A stretch of 64,000 nt of DNA from Gemmatimonadaceae bacterium (GCA_035533755.1 DATLTC010000056.1:1-64000); one strand, 5' to 3'; shown: positions 25,992 to 36,117, numbered from the stretch's first letter. Notes: generated by a model not told the origin, from the sequence alone. Translations and numbers: made by a program.

Positions 25992-26582
25992 GTGACCGCG
26001 TTGGATACCAACCCCGCCCCGGGACGGGCGACATGGCGGCGGGCCGTGAAGGGCCTGGCGATCGTCGCCGCCGTCGTGGTCCTTTCACTGGGCGGCTACC
26101 TGGGCGCGCTCCAGCTCACCGGCAACATCCACGTGGTGGAGCAGGGCCAGTTGTATCGGTCGGCCCAGCTCAACCAGGGCGAGTTCGAGCACGTGATCGG
26201 GGAGTACGGCATCAAGTCGATCGTGAACCTGCGGGGCGCCCACCCCACCGACACCTGGTATGTGGACGAGATCGGCGTGTCCAGGGCCCGCGGCGTCATG
26301 CATTACGATATCGGTATATCGGCGGAGCGGGTCGTCACGCCGGCGCAGATCGAGAGCATCCTGGCCGTCCTCCGCGCGGCGCCCAAGCCGATCCTGATCC
26401 ACTGCCAGGGCGGCGCCGACCGGTCGGGGTTGGTGGCGGCGCTCTACGAGGCGGTGATCGAGGGCAAGAGCGTCGACGAGGCCGACGGCCAGCTGTCGCT
26501 CCGCTACGGCCATTTCCCGTATCTCGGGAGCAAGACCGGGGCGATGGATCAGAGCTACTGGGCGTACGTGGACGCGCGCTGA
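25992..26582 (+). CDS. membrane-anchored dual-specificity/tyrosine phosphatase-like protein
   Basis: This encodes 196 residues. One helix at about 20-40 anchors it, and the rest is a DSP/PTP fold: LYRSAQLNQGEFEHVIGEYG, KSIVNLRG, then the signature loop HCQGGADRSG with catalytic Cys and Arg. A general-acid Asp may be in HYDIGIS. The GTG start at 25992 has TGGAGGGG upstream. It faces the periplasm or cytoplasm depending on topology; with a short N-terminus inside, the catalytic domain would be outside. The substrate is unknown. Confidence 0.8.
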   Translation: MTALDTNPAPGRATWRRAVKGLAIVAAVVVLSLGGYLGALQLTGNIHVVEQGQLYRSAQLNQGEFEHVIGEYGIKSIVNLRGAHPTDTWYVDEIGVSRARGVMHYDIGISAERVVTPAQIESILAVLRAAPKPILIHCQGGADRSGLVAALYEAVIEGKSVDEADGQLSLRYGHFPYLGSKTGAMDQSYWAYVDAR

Positions 26583-26595
26583 TCGCCGCATCCCC

Positions 26596-26609
26596 GCCCG
26601 GCGCCGGGC
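26596..26609. terminator. GC dyad between convergent genes
   Basis: GCCCGGCGCCGGGC is self-complementary and lies between the convergent stops at 26582 and 26616. There is no loop sequence or T-run, so a terminator role is tentative. Confidence 0.3.
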
Positions 26610-26615
26610 CGCGCG

Positions 26616-27884
26616 CTACCCGCGCGCAGCGCGCTCCGCGAAAATCTGCACCAGGTGCACCAGCGTCTCGGCGGTCTTCTCGAGTCCGCGCCGCGAATTG
26701 AATTCCTGCTTCCCGTGGAAGTTGTGCCCGCCGGTGAAGATGTTGGGGCAGGGCAGTCCGCGGAACGTGAGCTTGGATCCGTCCGTGCCGCCGCGAATGG
26801 GCATCATGAACGGCTCGAGTCCCGCGCGCCGCGCCGCCTCGAGGGCGTTCTCGGTGAGCTGCGGATGGTCCTTGAGCACTTCCTTCATGTTCCGATAGTT
26901 GTCCTTCACGTCCACCTGCACGGTGACTCCGGCGAAGGCGACCTCGGTGGCGGCGGCGAGTTCGCGGAGCAGCCGCTCCTTGGACTCCAGGCCCTGCCGC
27001 TCGAAGTCGCGCAGCAGGATCTTCACGCTCGACGTCTCCACGTCGGCCACGCCCGCGTACGGGTGCACGAACCCCACCCGTCCCTCGGTGGTCTCCGGCA
27101 GCATGTCGCGCGGCATCCGCGACAGGTAATGGGCCATGGCGTACACCGAATTCACCATCACGCCCTTGGCCGTGCCGGGGTGCACGCTCTTGCCGTGGAA
27201 GGTCACGGTGGCCAGCTGCGCGCTCCAGGTCTCGTCGCTGATCTCGCCCAGCGTTCCGCCGTCCACGGTGTAGGCGAACTGCGCGCCGAATCCGGGCACG
27301 TCGAACAGCTCGATGCCGCTGCCGATCTCCTCGTCGGGGGTGAACGCCACGGAGAGTGGACCATGCGTGATGCCGGGATTCCGGATCAGCAGGTCCACGA
27401 GGGTCATGATCGCGGCCACGCCCGCCTTGTCGTCGGAGCCGAGGAGCGTGGTGCCGTCGGTGGTGATGATGTCGTCGCCGATCATCGTCGCCAGCACGGG
27501 ATTCTGCGCCACGGTGATGACCTGCGTGGGGTCGTTGGGCAGCACGATGTCGCCGCCGCGGTAGTTGGCGTGGATCACCGGCGACACGTTGGCGCCGCTC
27601 ACCGCCGGCGACGTGTCGACGTGCGCGATGAGACCCAGCACCGGCACCCGCGCCGACTCCGGGGCGTTGCCCGGAATCGACGCGTACACCATGCCGTGCT
27701 CGTCCACCCGAACGTTCGTCGCGCCGAGCTGCCTGAGCTCATCGGCCAGGAGATTGATCAGCGTCCACTGCGTCTGCGTGCTCGGCGTGGCCGATTGGCC
27801 TTCCTGCGACTGCGTGTCGATGCGCGCATAGCGGATGAACCGATCGACGACCGGCTCGGCGGGCGGTTGGAGCGTGGAGTTCAT
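26616..27884 (-). CDS. pepT: peptidase T (tripeptide aminopeptidase)
   Basis: This encodes 422 residues. M20 peptidase T motifs are visible: first metal His and Asp in LIAHVDTSP, bridging Asp in GSDDKAG, catalytic Glu pair in TPDEEIGSG, Asp in TVDGG and the C-terminal His in GGHNFHGKQE. It removes the N-terminal residue from tripeptides in the cytosol; no signal peptide is present. The start at 27884 overlaps the stop of the upstream sortilin-like gene by four bases, so the two form one unit. Confidence 0.95.
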   Translation of the reverse strand: MNSTLQPPAEPVVDRFIRYARIDTQSQEGQSATPSTQTQWTLINLLADELRQLGATNVRVDEHGMVYASIPGNAPESARVPVLGLIAHVDTSPAVSGANVSPVIHANYRGGDIVLPNDPTQVITVAQNPVLATMIGDDIITTDGTTLLGSDDKAGVAAIMTLVDLLIRNPGITHGPLSVAFTPDEEIGSGIELFDVPGFGAQFAYTVDGGTLGEISDETWSAQLATVTFHGKSVHPGTAKGVMVNSVYAMAHYLSRMPRDMLPETTEGRVGFVHPYAGVADVETSSVKILLRDFERQGLESKERLLRELAAATEVAFAGVTVQVDVKDNYRNMKEVLKDHPQLTENALEAARRAGLEPFMMPIRGGTDGSKLTFRGLPCPNIFTGGHNFHGKQEFNSRRGLEKTAETLVHLVQIFAERAARG

Positions 27885-30800
27885 TTGCCGGAGAGCATGA
27901 TCGGGGGTTGGCCGGCGGCCTTGCGCTTGGCATTGAGCGCCGCGAGGCCGGCGGTTCGGAGGGTGTTCCACTTGGCGGTCACGTCGCGAGACTCGCTCCG
28001 CGCGAGCGAACACGCGGCGACGTCGTTGGCCGTGGGGGCGACGTCGGCGCCCTGCATGGCCATGGCCGCGCCGAGCATCGCCGTGCTCACGCTCTCGAGC
28101 GTGGGCGGGCCGGTGGGGCCGCGGCCGCGGCCGAAGCCACCGAACCCGCGGCCGCGACCGCCGCGCGCGGGCGCGGGCGCGAGCGCTTCCACCTGCGCCT
28201 TGAAGGCGTCGACGCCGGCGCCTTGCTGGCCGTCCAGCGCCGCCACCAGGGCGCGTGCCTGCGTGTACGCGGCATGGGCCGCCACGGCGCCGTCGTACAT
28301 CTCGCGCGACAGCGAGGCGAGCTGCGCGAGCGCCGCCGGGGATGTCTTGACGCGCGGATCCAGACGCAGCGTGAGCGGCTGCGTGTAGCGCCTGCCGTCC
28401 ACCGTGAGGCGCACGGTGTAACGGCCCGCCGGTGCCCACGGCGAATTCACCGACGGGTAGGTCCGGTGCGGGACGGCGCCGGTGGCGCCACCCTCACCGC
28501 CGGGGCCCGCGGGCTCGCCCACCGGGTTGTAGTGCAGGTCCCACGTGAAGCGGTGCATGCCGGTGCCGGACGAGAGCGCCATCTGCGGCGCCGGCCAGTA
28601 GAGCGGCAATCCGCAGTCCGGGGCCCCGGGGTTCTCCTGGCAGACCTTGTTGTACGCCTCGGGATCCACCGCCGGATCGGGGTGGAGCACCGGATCGGTG
28701 CTCGCGTAGGAGCGGACCACCTTGCCGGCGCGGTCGAGGATGTCGAGCGTGACCGGGCCCGAGGCATCGGCCGCGAGATAGTAATCGATGATGGCGCCCG
28801 GGGGCGGGTTCTGTCCCGCCAGCACTTCCGGCGGCCACGGGGTGGGGTCGTTGGTGCCGAAGCGCACGCGCACCGCGGTGGCGGGCTTGAACAGGAATGC
28901 GGTGCTCGCCGCCCGCGCCTGGGCGGCCTGACGCAGCGGCGTCACGTCGTCCAGGATCCAGAATCCGCGCCCGTGCGTGCCGGCGATGAGATCGGAGCAG
29001 AGGCAGGTGCTGTCGTCCTTCACCTGGAGGTCGCGCACCGAGATCGCGGGCATGTTGAGGCGCAGCGACTGCCAGTGATCGCCGTCGTCGTACGACACCC
29101 ACACCTGCGTGTCGGTGGACGCGTACAGCAGGCCGGGCGTGCGCGGGTCCTCGCGAATGGAGTTGGCCACGGCGCCCGGCGCGATGCCGTTGTCGATCTC
29201 GGTCCACGTCTTGCCGCCGTCGTGCGTGCGCCAGAAGTGCGGATTCATGTCGTCCAGGCGCATCGTATTCGCGGCCGCGTACGCCGTCTTGGTATCGAAG
29301 TGGCCGGCGTCGATGTTGAAGATGCGCGTCCACGCCGCGATGGCGCTCGGCGTGACGTTGGTCCACTTGGCGCCGCCGTCGGTGGTCACCTGGATGTTGC
29401 CGTCGTCGGTGCCGGCCCAGATCACCCCCTCGTCGCGCGGCGAGGGGGAGAGGGCGGTGATCGTCCCCTGCGGGCCCGGCGTGACTTCGCTCGCGTACTT
29501 GCCCACGCTCGGCGGCACGGTCCACGTCTGGCGGGCCAGGTCGGGGCTGATGCGCGTCCATGCGTGGCCGCCGTCGCGGGTCTTCCAGACCACGTTGGAC
29601 ACGTAGTACAGCGTGCGGTGATCGATCGGCGACCAGATGATCGGCATCGTGCGCACGTTGCGATTGTACGTGTCGCCGCCGGGGCCGCGGGCGCTCATGT
29701 CGGGCCCGACGTTCGTGGTCTGCCCGGTGGCGCGGTTGTACAGCGACACGTTGCTGCGGCTGCTGCCGTACACGAGGTCGGGATTCTTGGGGTCCGGCGC
29801 GGCGATGCCGTACTCCTGGATGTTCACCGGGTGCCAGTCGTGGAAGGTGATCTCGCCGTCCATCGAGCGGCTGTCCACGCACGCCGAGCCGGAGTCCTGC
29901 TGCCCGCCGCACACGCGGTACGGGAACGCATCGTCGGTGGACACGTGGTACATGGCGGCCGTGGGCTGCGTATACCAGTTGCTCCACGACTTGCCGCGAT
30001 TGGCGGACACGACGCCGCCCTGATCCGACACCTGGACGATGATGTTCGGGTTGATGGGGTTGATCCACGTCTTCTGGTAGTCGTCGCCGCCCGGGGCGCC
30101 GCGCACGGCGGACCAGGTGAGGCCGCCGTCCTCGGTGCGCCAGAGCACGGTGGACGAGCTGTACACCGCCTGATCGTTCTTGGGATCGACGGCGATCGTG
30201 GGCAGGTCGCCGCCGCCGATGCGCACGAGCGGGCGCGGATCCGCGGCGCGGGGCCGTTGGGCGGCTGGCAGGGCGGGATCGTCGATCGCGAGCACCCAGT
30301 GCTCGCCGGCGTCGGTGGACTTGTAGAACCCCACCACGCCGGTGGTGCTGCCCCGTCCGCCGCGGCCTCCGGCGCCGGCCGGCAGCGAGCCGGCCACCAT
30401 CGCGTAGACCAGATTGTGGTTGCTGGGTGCGATGGCGAGGTTGGCCTGGATCACGGCCGGGAGCCCGGTGCCGATCTCATGCCACGTGGTGCCGCCGTCC
30501 ACCGACTTGTAGATGCCGCCGGTGGTGCCGCCGAACGCCGTGTTCTCCGAGTAGCCCTGCTGCTGCGGCCAGAGGGTGCCGTACACGATGTTCGGGTCCA
30601 CGGGATCGATGCGCACGTCGGCGCTGCTCGTGTACTCATCCTTGTACAGCACCTTCTGGAAGGTCTTGCCTCCGTCGGTGGACCGGAAGATCCCGCGCTC
30701 GGCGTTGGGTCCGTAGGGGTGGCCGAGCACGGCCACGAACAGGCGGTCCGGGTTCTTGGGGTCGACGTCGATGTTCGCGATCATCTGGCTGTTCCGCAGC

Positions 30801-31210
30801 CCGAGGTGCGTCCAGGTGCGGCCGGCGTCGGTGGACTTGTACACGCCGTCGCCGGTGGCGAGGTCGGGCCGGATGATGCCGGCCCCGGTGCCCACGTAGA
30901 TCACGTTGGGGTCGGACGGGGCGACGGCGATGGCGCCGATGGACCCGGTGGATTCCTGATCGAAGATCGGTTCCCAGGTCGAGCCGTAGTCGGTGGAGCG
31001 CCAGACGCCGCCGTTGTCGAACCCGATGTAGGCCACATTGGGCTCGCTGGCCACGCCGGCCACCGCGCGGGCGCGGCCGGCGCGCGAAGGCCCGATCTGG
31101 CGCCAGCGCATGGCCGAGGAGACGTCCGGGGTCTGCGCCGTGGCGACGGCAGGGGCGGCCAGGGCCGCGAGGCAGGCAACGAGAGTGAAACGCGAGATGA
31201 AAGTGCGCAC
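27881..31210 (-). CDS. secreted sortilin-like beta-propeller (VPS10/BNR) protein
   Basis: This encodes 1109 residues. The GTG start at 31210 opens a signal peptide ending VATAQ. BNR/Asp-box repeats follow throughout: STDYGSTW, STDAGRTW, STDGGKTF, SVDGGTTW, TEDGGLTW, TRDGGHAW, TTDGGAKW and THDGGKTW, giving one large beta-propeller (about 30-740). The C-terminal third includes a beta domain and a Gly/Arg-rich stretch (GRGRGFGGFGRGRG, near 1040). Such proteins are common in Gemmatimonadota and Acidobacteriota; function is unknown, perhaps peptide binding or hydrolysis, which would match the coupled peptidase T. Confidence 0.85.
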   Translation of the reverse strand: MRTFISRFTLVACLAALAAPAVATAQTPDVSSAMRWRQIGPSRAGRARAVAGVASEPNVAYIGFDNGGVWRSTDYGSTWEPIFDQESTGSIGAIAVAPSDPNVIYVGTGAGIIRPDLATGDGVYKSTDAGRTWTHLGLRNSQMIANIDVDPKNPDRLFVAVLGHPYGPNAERGIFRSTDGGKTFQKVLYKDEYTSSADVRIDPVDPNIVYGTLWPQQQGYSENTAFGGTTGGIYKSVDGGTTWHEIGTGLPAVIQANLAIAPSNHNLVYAMVAGSLPAGAGGRGGRGSTTGVVGFYKSTDAGEHWVLAIDDPALPAAQRPRAADPRPLVRIGGGDLPTIAVDPKNDQAVYSSSTVLWRTEDGGLTWSAVRGAPGGDDYQKTWINPINPNIIVQVSDQGGVVSANRGKSWSNWYTQPTAAMYHVSTDDAFPYRVCGGQQDSGSACVDSRSMDGEITFHDWHPVNIQEYGIAAPDPKNPDLVYGSSRSNVSLYNRATGQTTNVGPDMSARGPGGDTYNRNVRTMPIIWSPIDHRTLYYVSNVVWKTRDGGHAWTRISPDLARQTWTVPPSVGKYASEVTPGPQGTITALSPSPRDEGVIWAGTDDGNIQVTTDGGAKWTNVTPSAIAAWTRIFNIDAGHFDTKTAYAAANTMRLDDMNPHFWRTHDGGKTWTEIDNGIAPGAVANSIREDPRTPGLLYASTDTQVWVSYDDGDHWQSLRLNMPAISVRDLQVKDDSTCLCSDLIAGTHGRGFWILDDVTPLRQAAQARAASTAFLFKPATAVRVRFGTNDPTPWPPEVLAGQNPPPGAIIDYYLAADASGPVTLDILDRAGKVVRSYASTDPVLHPDPAVDPEAYNKVCQENPGAPDCGLPLYWPAPQMALSSGTGMHRFTWDLHYNPVGEPAGPGGEGGATGAVPHRTYPSVNSPWAPAGRYTVRLTVDGRRYTQPLTLRLDPRVKTSPAALAQLASLSREMYDGAVAAHAAYTQARALVAALDGQQGAGVDAFKAQVEALAPAPARGGRGRGFGGFGRGRGPTGPPTLESVSTAMLGAAMAMQGADVAPTANDVAACSLARSESRDVTAKWNTLRTAGLAALNAKRKAAGQPPIMLSGK

Positions 31211-31449
31211 GGAAACCGCCCTCTTGGGATGACACGGAGCACGCGGGAGAACAACCAGCGATTACGCTGCCCGGAATGTGGGGGGCGGGCGCGGCGGCTG
31301 CCAGATGACGGGCGCGCATAAAGCTTTCAAATAGACGTGGGCGGACGCCGGGGGCCCCGGGCGGCCCCGCCCATCCATCCCGGCCGGGATTGCGCTATGC
31401 TTTATGGCGCGCCGGCGGTCTCGCCGGGCGCCGAACCACCACTCCCTGC

Positions 31450-33384
31450 ATGGCCAACGCAATTCTCGGGGCCAAACGGCTGCTCGTCGGCCGGCCCCTT
31501 TCATCGGATCGGCTCGAGCACGAGCGGTTGAACAAGAAGACCGCGCTCGCCGTCCTCTCGTCCGACGCGATCTCCTCGGTGGCCTACGCCACGGAGCAGA
31601 TCCTGATCGTGCTCGCCGTGCTCGGCACGATGGCGCTGCGCTACGTGCTGCCCATCTCGGCCGTGATCGTCGGGCTGCTGATGCTGGTGGCGCTCTCGTA
31701 CCGGCAGACCATCTTCGCCTACCCCAACGGGGGCGGATCGTACACGGTGGCCAAGGACAACCTGGGCGTGGGACCCGGGCTGGTGGCGGCCGCGGCCCTG
31801 CTCACGGACTACATCCTCACCGTGGCCGTGTCCATCTCCAGCGGCGTCGCGGCCATCACGTCCGCGTATCCGGCGCTGGCGCCGTGGACGGTGACGCTAT
31901 GCGTGCTGGCCATCGCGCTGCTCGCCGTGGTGAATCTGCGCGGCGTGCGCGAGTCGGGGGCGGCGTTCAGCGTCCCGACGTACATCTTCATCGTCTCGAT
32001 GCTCGCCCTGCTCGCGGTGGGGATGATCCGGCTGGCCTACGGTCATGCGCCGGCGCCGGCCGCGGGGCCGGTGCGGGTGGACATCGTGTCGCAGGGGCAC
32101 GGCACGGCGCTCGGCGGCGGCTTCACCGGATTCGCGCTCGTGTTCCTGATGCTGCGGGCGTTTGCCGAAGGGTGCGTGGCCATGACGGGCACCGAGGCGA
32201 TCTCGAACGGCGTCACGGCGTTCCGCGCCCCGGCGTCGAAGAACGCCGCGACCACGCTCGGCTGGATGGCGGCGATCCTCGGCGTGTTCTTCATCGGCAC
32301 GAGCTACCTGGCGCACCGCTACGGCGTGATGCCGAGCGCCAACGAGACCGTGCTGTCGCAGCTGGGCCGGCACGTGTTCGGCGGCGGGTGGGCGTATTAC
32401 ATGCTCCAGTATTCGACGTTCGCGGTGCTGGTGCTGGCCGCGAACACGGCATTCGCGGATTTCCCGCGGCTGTCGAGCCTGCTGGCCGAGGATCGCTACA
32501 TGCCGCACCAGCTGGCGGCGCGCGGCGACCGGCTGGCGTTCTCCAACGGCATCGTCGCGCTGTCGCTGGTGGCGATCGTGCTGGTGTGGTTGTTCCACGG
32601 CGACACGTCGGCGCTCATCCCCCTGTATGCCATCGGTGTGTTCCTGTGCTTCACGCTGTCGCAGGCGGGCATGGTGAAGCACTGGTTCAAGGTGCGGAGC
32701 AAGGGATGGGGGTGGCGGGCCACGCTCAACGGGCTCGGCGCGCTCGCCACGGCGCTGGTGTTCGTGGTGCAGATCGCCACCAAGTTCGTGCACGGCGCGT
32801 GGATCGTGGTGCTGATCATCCCGCTCATCATCTGGATGCTGGTGGCCATCCATGGCCACTACGTGCGGTTCGCCGAGGAGATCAAGTACACCGGGCAGGC
32901 CCCGCTCATGTTCATGCACCACACCGTCGTCATCCCGGTGAGCAGCATCACCAAGGCCACGGCGGGCGCGCTGGTGTACGCCACCACCATCTCGGAAGAT
33001 GTGCGCGCCGTGACCGTGGGGGTGGACCCCGCCGGCACCGAAGCGCTCCGCAAGCAGTGGGAAGCGTGGGACATCGACGTGCCGCTGGTGGTGCTCGACT
33101 CGCCGTACCGGTCGGTGATCCGCCCGATCGTGGATTACGTGAAGGGGCTGGAGGCCCGCGACGAGGCCGATCTGGTGACCGTAATCGTGCCCGAGATCGT
33201 GCCGCATCATTGGTGGGAACACCTGCTGCACAACAAGACGGCGCTGTATATCCGCACCGCGCTGATGTTCCGGCCCAAGGTCGTGGTGACGTCGGTGCCG
33301 TACCTGCTGGGGCACGCGGTGCGGCTTCAGGATCTGGCGCTTCGCGAGGAGCCCGTCCCGGCGCCGGCGGACGGCACACCGTAG
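31450..33384 (+). CDS. APC-superfamily permease
   Basis: This encodes 644 residues with about 12 membrane helices and a cytoplasmic tail of about 170 residues. The first-helix motif SSDAISSVAYATEQ is typical of APC permeases related to KUP and amino-acid transporters. The tail (VVIPVSSITKATAGALVYA) resembles a Usp-like domain. The substrate (amino acid or K+) cannot be told. I chose the ATG at 31450 rather than 31390 because the earlier 20 residues are poor and the family begins near LGAKRLLVGRPL. Confidence 0.85.
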   Translation: MANAILGAKRLLVGRPLSSDRLEHERLNKKTALAVLSSDAISSVAYATEQILIVLAVLGTMALRYVLPISAVIVGLLMLVALSYRQTIFAYPNGGGSYTVAKDNLGVGPGLVAAAALLTDYILTVAVSISSGVAAITSAYPALAPWTVTLCVLAIALLAVVNLRGVRESGAAFSVPTYIFIVSMLALLAVGMIRLAYGHAPAPAAGPVRVDIVSQGHGTALGGGFTGFALVFLMLRAFAEGCVAMTGTEAISNGVTAFRAPASKNAATTLGWMAAILGVFFIGTSYLAHRYGVMPSANETVLSQLGRHVFGGGWAYYMLQYSTFAVLVLAANTAFADFPRLSSLLAEDRYMPHQLAARGDRLAFSNGIVALSLVAIVLVWLFHGDTSALIPLYAIGVFLCFTLSQAGMVKHWFKVRSKGWGWRATLNGLGALATALVFVVQIATKFVHGAWIVVLIIPLIIWMLVAIHGHYVRFAEEIKYTGQAPLMFMHHTVVIPVSSITKATAGALVYATTISEDVRAVTVGVDPAGTEALRKQWEAWDIDVPLVVLDSPYRSVIRPIVDYVKGLEARDEADLVTVIVPEIVPHHWWEHLLHNKTALYIRTALMFRPKVVVTSVPYLLGHAVRLQDLALREEPVPAPADGTP

Positions 33385-33391
33385 CGGGGCG

Positions 33392-34831
33392 TCAGAGATA
33401 CGGCTGGGCCAGCCACATCACGCCGTCGCGCAATTTGACGGGCAGCGGCCGCATCCGGAGATCGGCGCGCGTGAGTTCGCGCGCGCCGGCGCGTTTGGCG
33501 TCGATCATGGCGTCCAGCTGCGCCGCCAGCGCCGTGCTGTAGCACTCCACCACGTACTCGAAGTTGAGCCGCAGGCTGCGCGGATCCCAGTTGGCCGACC
33601 CCACCAGCGACCACGCGCCGTCGACGACGAACATCTTGGAGTGGTCGAACGGCTCGCGGGTGAGGTACACGTGGCATCCGCTGTGGATGATCGGACCGAG
33701 CTGCGCCGTCTGGGCCCACTGCACGGTGCGCAGATTGCCGCGCGCCGGGAGGATGATCTGCACCTCCACGCCGCGGAGCGCCGCCACCTTCAGCGCGTCG
33801 ATGAGCGCCGGATCGGGCAGGAAGTACGGCGTGACGATGCGCACGGTGCGCCGCGCCTGGGCCAGGGCGCCGAGGAAGGTGAACAGCAGCGCCTCGAAGT
33901 CCTCGTCGGGGCCGTCGGGGATGCCGCGGGCGATCACCGAGCCCGCGGCGTCGATCGGCGGGAACCACTCGTCGCCCTGCAGCTCCTCGCCGGTGGTGAA
34001 CGTCCAGTCAAAGGCGAGCACGCTCATCATCTGCCGCACCACGGGCCCCCGGAACCGGAAGTGGATGTCCTGCGTGGGGCCGCGGGGGACGAGCGAGAGC
34101 ATGTGCCCGTCGCGGATGTTCATCCCGCCGCAGAAGCCCACGGCGCCGTCCACGACGAGCAGCTTGCGGTGATTGCGCAGGTTGAAATACGGGTGCGGCA
34201 GCGGAAAGCTGGACGGCAGGAAGCGCGCCACCGGAATGCCGTTGGTGCGCAGCGTGGCGATGATCGGCGGGCGGCTGTACCGCGCGCCCACGCCGTCGAT
34301 GAGCACGCGCACCTGAACGCCGCGCGACACGGCGCGGGCCAGGGCGAGGATGAACTGGTCGGCGACGGCGCCGCGGTCGAAGATGTACGTGGCGAGCGCG
34401 ATGCTGCGCTGCGCGCCGTCGATGGCCGCGAGCATGGCCGGATAGGCGGCGTCGCCGTTCACCAGCGGCTCCACGTCGTTGCCCCCGACCAGCGGGGCGC
34501 CGGTGACGCGCGACGTGAGCGTGGCCATGGGCCGCAGGGCCTCAGGCACCTCGGAGAGCGCGAGCCCGCGCTGCGGCACGAGATGCGATCCCGTACGCGT
34601 GGTGCCGGCGGCCGTGCGATCGCGGCGCAACTCGCCGGCCCGGCGGCGAATCCGGTTCACGCCCAGGAACACGTACATCGCCGAGCCCACCACGGGCGTG
34701 AGCCACACGAGCCCGATCCACCCGATGGCGGCGCGCGGGTCGTGCTTGGTGAGGACGATGTGCGCCGAAACGCCAATCGCCAGCACGACGTGCACGACGG
34801 CAATCAGGAGCTGGAGGGATTCTGGGGTCAT
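33392..34831 (-). CDS. cls: cardiolipin synthase, phospholipase D family
   Basis: This encodes 479 residues. Two N-terminal helices (about 5-65) anchor it to the inner membrane. Two PLD motifs are visible: NHRKLLVVDG and FDHSKMFVVDG, each with the HxKxxxxD core. It condenses two phosphatidylglycerol molecules to cardiolipin. Length is usual for ClsA. It converges with the permease gene with a gap of seven bases. Confidence 0.95.
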   Translation of the reverse strand: MTPESLQLLIAVVHVVLAIGVSAHIVLTKHDPRAAIGWIGLVWLTPVVGSAMYVFLGVNRIRRRAGELRRDRTAAGTTRTGSHLVPQRGLALSEVPEALRPMATLTSRVTGAPLVGGNDVEPLVNGDAAYPAMLAAIDGAQRSIALATYIFDRGAVADQFILALARAVSRGVQVRVLIDGVGARYSRPPIIATLRTNGIPVARFLPSSFPLPHPYFNLRNHRKLLVVDGAVGFCGGMNIRDGHMLSLVPRGPTQDIHFRFRGPVVRQMMSVLAFDWTFTTGEELQGDEWFPPIDAAGSVIARGIPDGPDEDFEALLFTFLGALAQARRTVRIVTPYFLPDPALIDALKVAALRGVEVQIILPARGNLRTVQWAQTAQLGPIIHSGCHVYLTREPFDHSKMFVVDGAWSLVGSANWDPRSLRLNFEYVVECYSTALAAQLDAMIDAKRAGARELTRADLRMRPLPVKLRDGVMWLAQPYL

Positions 34832-34952
34832 GTCGGGCGTTCGGGTGGCGCCGGGCTCCGTCCATGATAGCCACGTCCCTCAACGCGCGCGATATCTTGC
34901 GTGCAGTCCCGCCGCCGCGCACGCCCCGGCGGCCGCGTCCCGCGTTCACGCC

Positions 34953-35357
34953 ATGACCATGCCCCAACCGCATCCCGATCGCCGAGTGTCCGCCGCGTTC
35001 GCCCGCGCGCTCGCGCTCCGCTGCCCGCGCTGCGGCGGCCGCGGGATATTCGAGTCGTGGTTCCGCATGCGTCCGGCGTGCCCCACCTGCGGCCTGGCGC
35101 TGGAGCGCGGCGAGGACGAGGACTACTGGTACGGCGGCTACATGTTCAATCTGATCGCCGCCGAACTGCTCACCATCGGAGCGACGGCGGCGTTCGTCGT
35201 CTGGACGTTTCCCGCGGTGCCGTGGACCGCCGTGGAGATCGCCGGTCCCGCGCTCGCCGTGCTGTCGCCGCTGCTGGCGTTTCCGTTCACGCGCGGCGTG
35301 TGGCTGGCCTGGGACCTCGCGTTCCGGCCCACCGAACCAGGGGACGCCGACCGGTAG
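34953..35357 (+). CDS. DUF983 membrane protein with zinc-ribbon-like motif
   Basis: This encodes 134 residues. An N-terminal zinc-ribbon-like part holds two CxxC pairs (CPRCGGRG and CPTCGLAL), followed by two membrane helices. This is the DUF983 layout. The function is unknown; family members are common near oxidase genes. I chose the ATG at 34953 at the ribbon; the frame is open much further upstream but antisense to cls. Confidence 0.8.
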   Translation: MTMPQPHPDRRVSAAFARALALRCPRCGGRGIFESWFRMRPACPTCGLALERGEDEDYWYGGYMFNLIAAELLTIGATAAFVVWTFPAVPWTAVEIAGPALAVLSPLLAFPFTRGVWLAWDLAFRPTEPGDADR

Positions 35358-35505
35358 GGAAAACCCCGGAGTCGGCGGTCGCTCCCCTTACAACTTTTCC
35401 GGCACGCGCCGACAGATCGACACCCGCGCCGCCGGCAACTTGCATGCGACGTGGCGACCATCGCGGTTCGCCTCCCCGTCACCCCCCGCGGGCAGGAGGT
35501 GTTCC

Positions 35506-36117
35506 ATGCTGAAACTCCGCAACATCATGACGGCCGACGTCGTCTCGGTGACTCCCATGACGACGCTCCGCGACACGATGGAGTTGCTGGCCAAGCACCA
35601 CGTGAGCGGCGCGCCGGTTCTGGCCGGCGGACGCGTGGTGGGCGTGATATCGACCGGCGATCTGATCGACTTCGCCGCGTTCGAGCCCGGCGTGCCCACG
35701 GAGAGCGAGGAGGACACCGAGTGGCGCGATTGGAGCGAGCTGCCGCTCCCGGATGGCGGGGACCTCGAGAACGAACCGTCGGCGGAGTTCTTCACCGATC
35801 TCTGGGACGATGCCGGCGCCGACGTGACCGGACGCATGGAGAGCGCCGGCGGTCCCGAGTGGAACGTGCTCGAGCAGCACGAGGTGCGCGAGGCGATGAC
35901 GCGCCAACTCTGGGCGCTGGGGCCCGATGATTCGGTGGAGAAGGCCGCGGAGTTGATGAGCCGCGCCGGCATCCATCGCGTGCTGGTGGTGGAGAACGAG
36001 GCGTTGGTGGGTATCGTCACGGTGACCGACATCGCGCGCGCCGTGGCCGACCACAAGCTGGCGGGACGTACGTACGTATTCAACCGCGACCGGGAGTTCC
36101 GCGAGCCCTGGTCCTGA
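35506..36117 (+). CDS. CBS-domain protein with acidic insertion
   Basis: This encodes 203 residues with a strong RBS (CAGGAGGTG). A CBS domain (about 1-60, VSVTPMTTLRDTMELL) is separated from the second (about 120-185, LWALGPDDSVEKAAEL) by about 60 residues rich in Asp and Glu (ESEEDTEWRDWSELPLP). CBS pairs bind adenosyl nucleotides and sense energy state. It is 32 bases upstream of a Usp gene, and the two probably act together. Confidence 0.85.
   Translation: MLKLRNIMTADVVSVTPMTTLRDTMELLAKHHVSGAPVLAGGRVVGVISTGDLIDFAAFEPGVPTESEEDTEWRDWSELPLPDGGDLENEPSAEFFTDLWDDAGADVTGRMESAGGPEWNVLEQHEVREAMTRQLWALGPDDSVEKAAELMSRAGIHRVLVVENEALVGIVTVTDIARAVADHKLAGRTYVFNRDREFREPWS

Noticed and set aside
28129-28192. 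Gly/Arg-rich coding repeat in the sortilin-like gene
   Set aside because: Simple-sequence linker inside a protein, not a DNA repeat element.
27908-31321. Long open frame antisense to the sortilin-like gene
   Set aside because: Same reason; repetitive Gly/Arg/Val composition and no start context. The minus-strand frame has a signal peptide and Asp-box repeats.
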